This document shows positions 38,611 to 39,994 of a stretch of DNA of 39,994 nucleotides, piece after piece. The position numbers were made by a program, and so were the translations under genes. Every line of letters begins with the position of its first letter. Positions within the stretch are counted from its first letter, which is position 1. The DNA is from a virus. The stretch is taken from the IMG/VR virus record IMGVR_UViG_3300023500_000250, positions 1 to 39,994 of that record. The stretch is one strand, 5' to 3'. Below the pieces are notes generated by a model. That model saw only the letters and a list, made by a program, of their open reading frames with translations, had not been told where the DNA came from and did no database searches.

Positions 38611-39006
38611 ATGCCTTATATTGTTAAACCATTGACAAATACAGAAGTCAAACAATCTAAACCAAGAGAAAAGGTTTATGCTTTATCTGATGGTGATGGA
38701 CTTTCATTACGAGTTAAACCTAATGGATCTAAACTTTGGTTATTTAATTACACTGCTCCCTATACAAAAAAGCGAACGTGTTTAAGTTTTGCCTCCTATC
38801 CTGAACTTTCAATAGCCAATGCCCGCTGTAAACGCCAAAACGTTAGAGAACTACTTGCTAAGAATATTGACCCTAAAGAGCAAAGAGATGAAGAACTAAG
38901 AATTAAAGAAACAGGTAATCTTGAAGAGTGGTTAACAAAAATCATCGGTGCCGATACACGAGAAGCCGAAATCATTAAAAAAGTTCTGTCAGAAATATAC
39001 AAATAA
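38611..39006 (+). pseudogene. truncated P4-type integrase (N-terminal domain only)
   Basis: 131 aa. Residues 1-95 are the N-terminal arm-binding domain of P4/CP4-57-type integrases (YALSDGDGLSLRVKPNGSKL, WLFNY, TCLSFASYPELSIANAR, then NIDPKEQRDE). The core-binding and catalytic domains, some 280 residues, are absent; an unrelated short tail follows. The island can no longer move by itself. It directly follows the att core and terminator, so it used the same target gene as the prophage. Confidence 0.8.
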
Positions 39007-39115
39007 TGTATTAAATCAATCACTTAAACTTGTCAGAAAATTAAGTTCTGACAAAAGATGTGACAAACTAATAATCCAACGAACATGGTCGAGTTCATTC
39101 CACAGAGACTCAAAC

Positions 39116-39403
39116 ATGACCATTACATTTCTAAGACTACCTACAACATTAAAAAAACGCGGTCGATCTAAAAGCTCACATTATCTAGATATACAGCAAG
39201 GTTTATTCACCAAACCTGTTGCTATAGGAGGCAGAGCTACTGCTTGGCCAGATCATGAAATAGATATCTTAAATGAAGCTCGTTTAGCGGGATATAACGA
39301 TGACAAAATTAAAGAACTAGTCATAGAACTTGAAAAAAACCGTAAAAAACCATCCCCCATAATCGACGATTATTTTGATGATATAACAAAAATTAAACTG
39401 TAA
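39116..39403 (+). CDS. AlpA-family regulator
   Basis: 95 aa from ATG 39116; the frame is open from 38948. LRLPTTLKKRGRSKSSHYLD is a short winged HTH, then GLFTKPVAIGGRATAWPDHE gives the P-K-P-V-x-(I/L)-G-x-R-A-x-x-W-x-x-x-E signature of AlpA. AlpA regulates excision of CP4-57-like islands at ssrA. This copy is intact while the island integrase is not. Confidence 0.85.
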   Translation: MTITFLRLPTTLKKRGRSKSSHYLDIQQGLFTKPVAIGGRATAWPDHEIDILNEARLAGYNDDKIKELVIELEKNRKKPSPIIDDYFDDITKIKL

Positions 39404-39463
39404 TTCATACAGTTTTTAATCTTCAAAATACACGGACTACATCATAAAAATTTAGAGAATATT

Positions 39464-39874
39464 ATGACTAAAAAATCTTATGCAACCGCTAAAGGGCGAA
39501 GAAATACCGCCCAATTTATTTCCATACCACATACCTGTTTAGACCATCCAAACTTTACTCGCCTTTCAACTAAGGCGATTAGACTTCTAATCGATGTAAC
39601 TAGACAATATAACGGCTTTAATAATGGTGACTTATCAATTACTTTCTCAAAGCTTAAAAAACGAGGATGGAAATCAGAAGGCACCTTAAATAGAGCAAAG
39701 AAAGAGTTACTTCATTTTCAATGGATAACGCGTACCAGAGTAGGGCCAACTATAAGAAGCACAATTCTTTATGCATTAACGTTTCATAATATTGATTACT
39801 GTAAAGGTAAATTAGATGTTAAACCAACAGGATCATCACTAGGAAGTTGGAAGATAAAAACTGAACTTTTGTAA
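39464..39874 (+). pseudogene. island replication-type protein cut by an IS66 element
   Basis: 136 aa readable. Residues 25-110 look like a winged helix (LSTKAIRLLIDVTRQYNGFN, ITFSKLKKRGWKSEGTLNRA) as in replication-linked proteins next to alpA. The stop TAA is formed by the first bases of the IS66 end (GTAAGCGG from 39871), so the native C-terminus is lost. Confidence 0.65.
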
Positions 39875-39994
39875 GCGGAAAACGAACCCATCTACCAAAT
39901 CAAACAACGTTACACTAAACTACTTCAAATCCACATTCCAAGGTAACAATGCTTCAATTTCTTCAACCGTTGAGGCATTAGGTAGTTCTTTAAA
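39871..39994 (-). mobile_element. IS66-family element, one end (continues beyond the window)
   Basis: GTAAGCGG at 39871 is the typical IS66 terminal sequence, and the transposase end lies 49 bases inside. The 8 bases before it, GAACTTTT, would be the target duplication, to be checked at the far end. Confidence 0.75.
39920..39994 (-). CDS. IS66-family transposase, C-terminus (partial)
   Basis: 24 codons and TAG. FKELPNASTVEEIEALLPWN then VDLK is the standard end of IS66 transposases (DDE type). The rest lies beyond the window. Confidence 0.8.
   Translation of the reverse strand, partial: FKELPNASTVEEIEALLPWNVDLK

Noticed and set aside
1-39994. CRISPR array, rRNA or complete tRNA gene
   Set aside because: No regular repeat-spacer pattern and no full tRNA or rRNA sequence was found; only the 3' end of an RNA gene at 38432-38456.

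Overview
The window is most of one temperate myovirus prophage in an AT-rich gammaproteobacterium, probably a marine one (Alteromonadales/Vibrionales-like; this is an inference from protein style and base composition). The virion genes follow P2-like logic, with a closer feel to the HP1/K139 branch: terminase ATPase and portal are on the + strand, and scaffold, capsid, terminase endonuclease, head completion, tail and baseplate genes run as one long minus-strand late operon. Near the right edge the prophage ends at the 3' end of a tmRNA- or tRNA-like gene. Beyond it lies the wreck of a second island that used the same site, cut by an IS66-family element at the window edge.

Layout. 1-1440: minus-strand BRO (antirepressor-like) operon behind a C4-type antisense RNA, with a second antisense-complementary leader joined to a terminator. 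1484-2646: two AT-rich + strand accessory genes (TerB-like plus BRCT; PH-like plus SHOCT). 2656-22850: late operon, read from right to left as scaffold, capsid, terminase small subunit, head completion, tail completion, sheath, tube, unknown structural genes including a protein with eleven 22-residue repeats, lysis genes, frameshifted tail chaperone pair, tape measure, baseplate, fibres, spike and hub. 22860-25900: divergent control region, terminase and portal. 26033-29821: minus operon with a DNA methyltransferase and a DEAH helicase. 29992-30246: Ogr/Delta-like late activator. 30309-32344: very small genes, with three sites that look like integron attC sites and a fragment of csrA. 32502-36348: early operon with a primase-helicase and two regulators. 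36420-36839: CI-like repressor. 36865-37231: a repeat array with inverted ends. 37291-38307: integrase. 38312-38456: phased repeats and the att core. 38611-39994: truncated P4-type integrase, AlpA-like regulator, a gene cut by IS66, and the end of the IS66 transposase.

How the parts may work together. The CI-like repressor gene faces early genes across sites containing TTGTTTACA, and the same half-site forms a palindrome in the divergent promoter region at 1424-1442, about 35 kb away. This suggests that one repressor governs both the early operon and the BRO/accessory locus. The BRO operon seems to have a second lock: a 72-nt antisense RNA with segments complementary to the ribosome-binding region of its first gene and to an upstream attenuator-like leader. 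Late expression probably depends on the Ogr-like protein and on TTTAGGTG boxes between scaffold and terminase.

Most promising for novelty: the C4/attenuator switch, the attC-like sites inside a prophage early region, the array with inverted ends next to the integrase, and the TerB-BRCT / PH-SHOCT gene pair.
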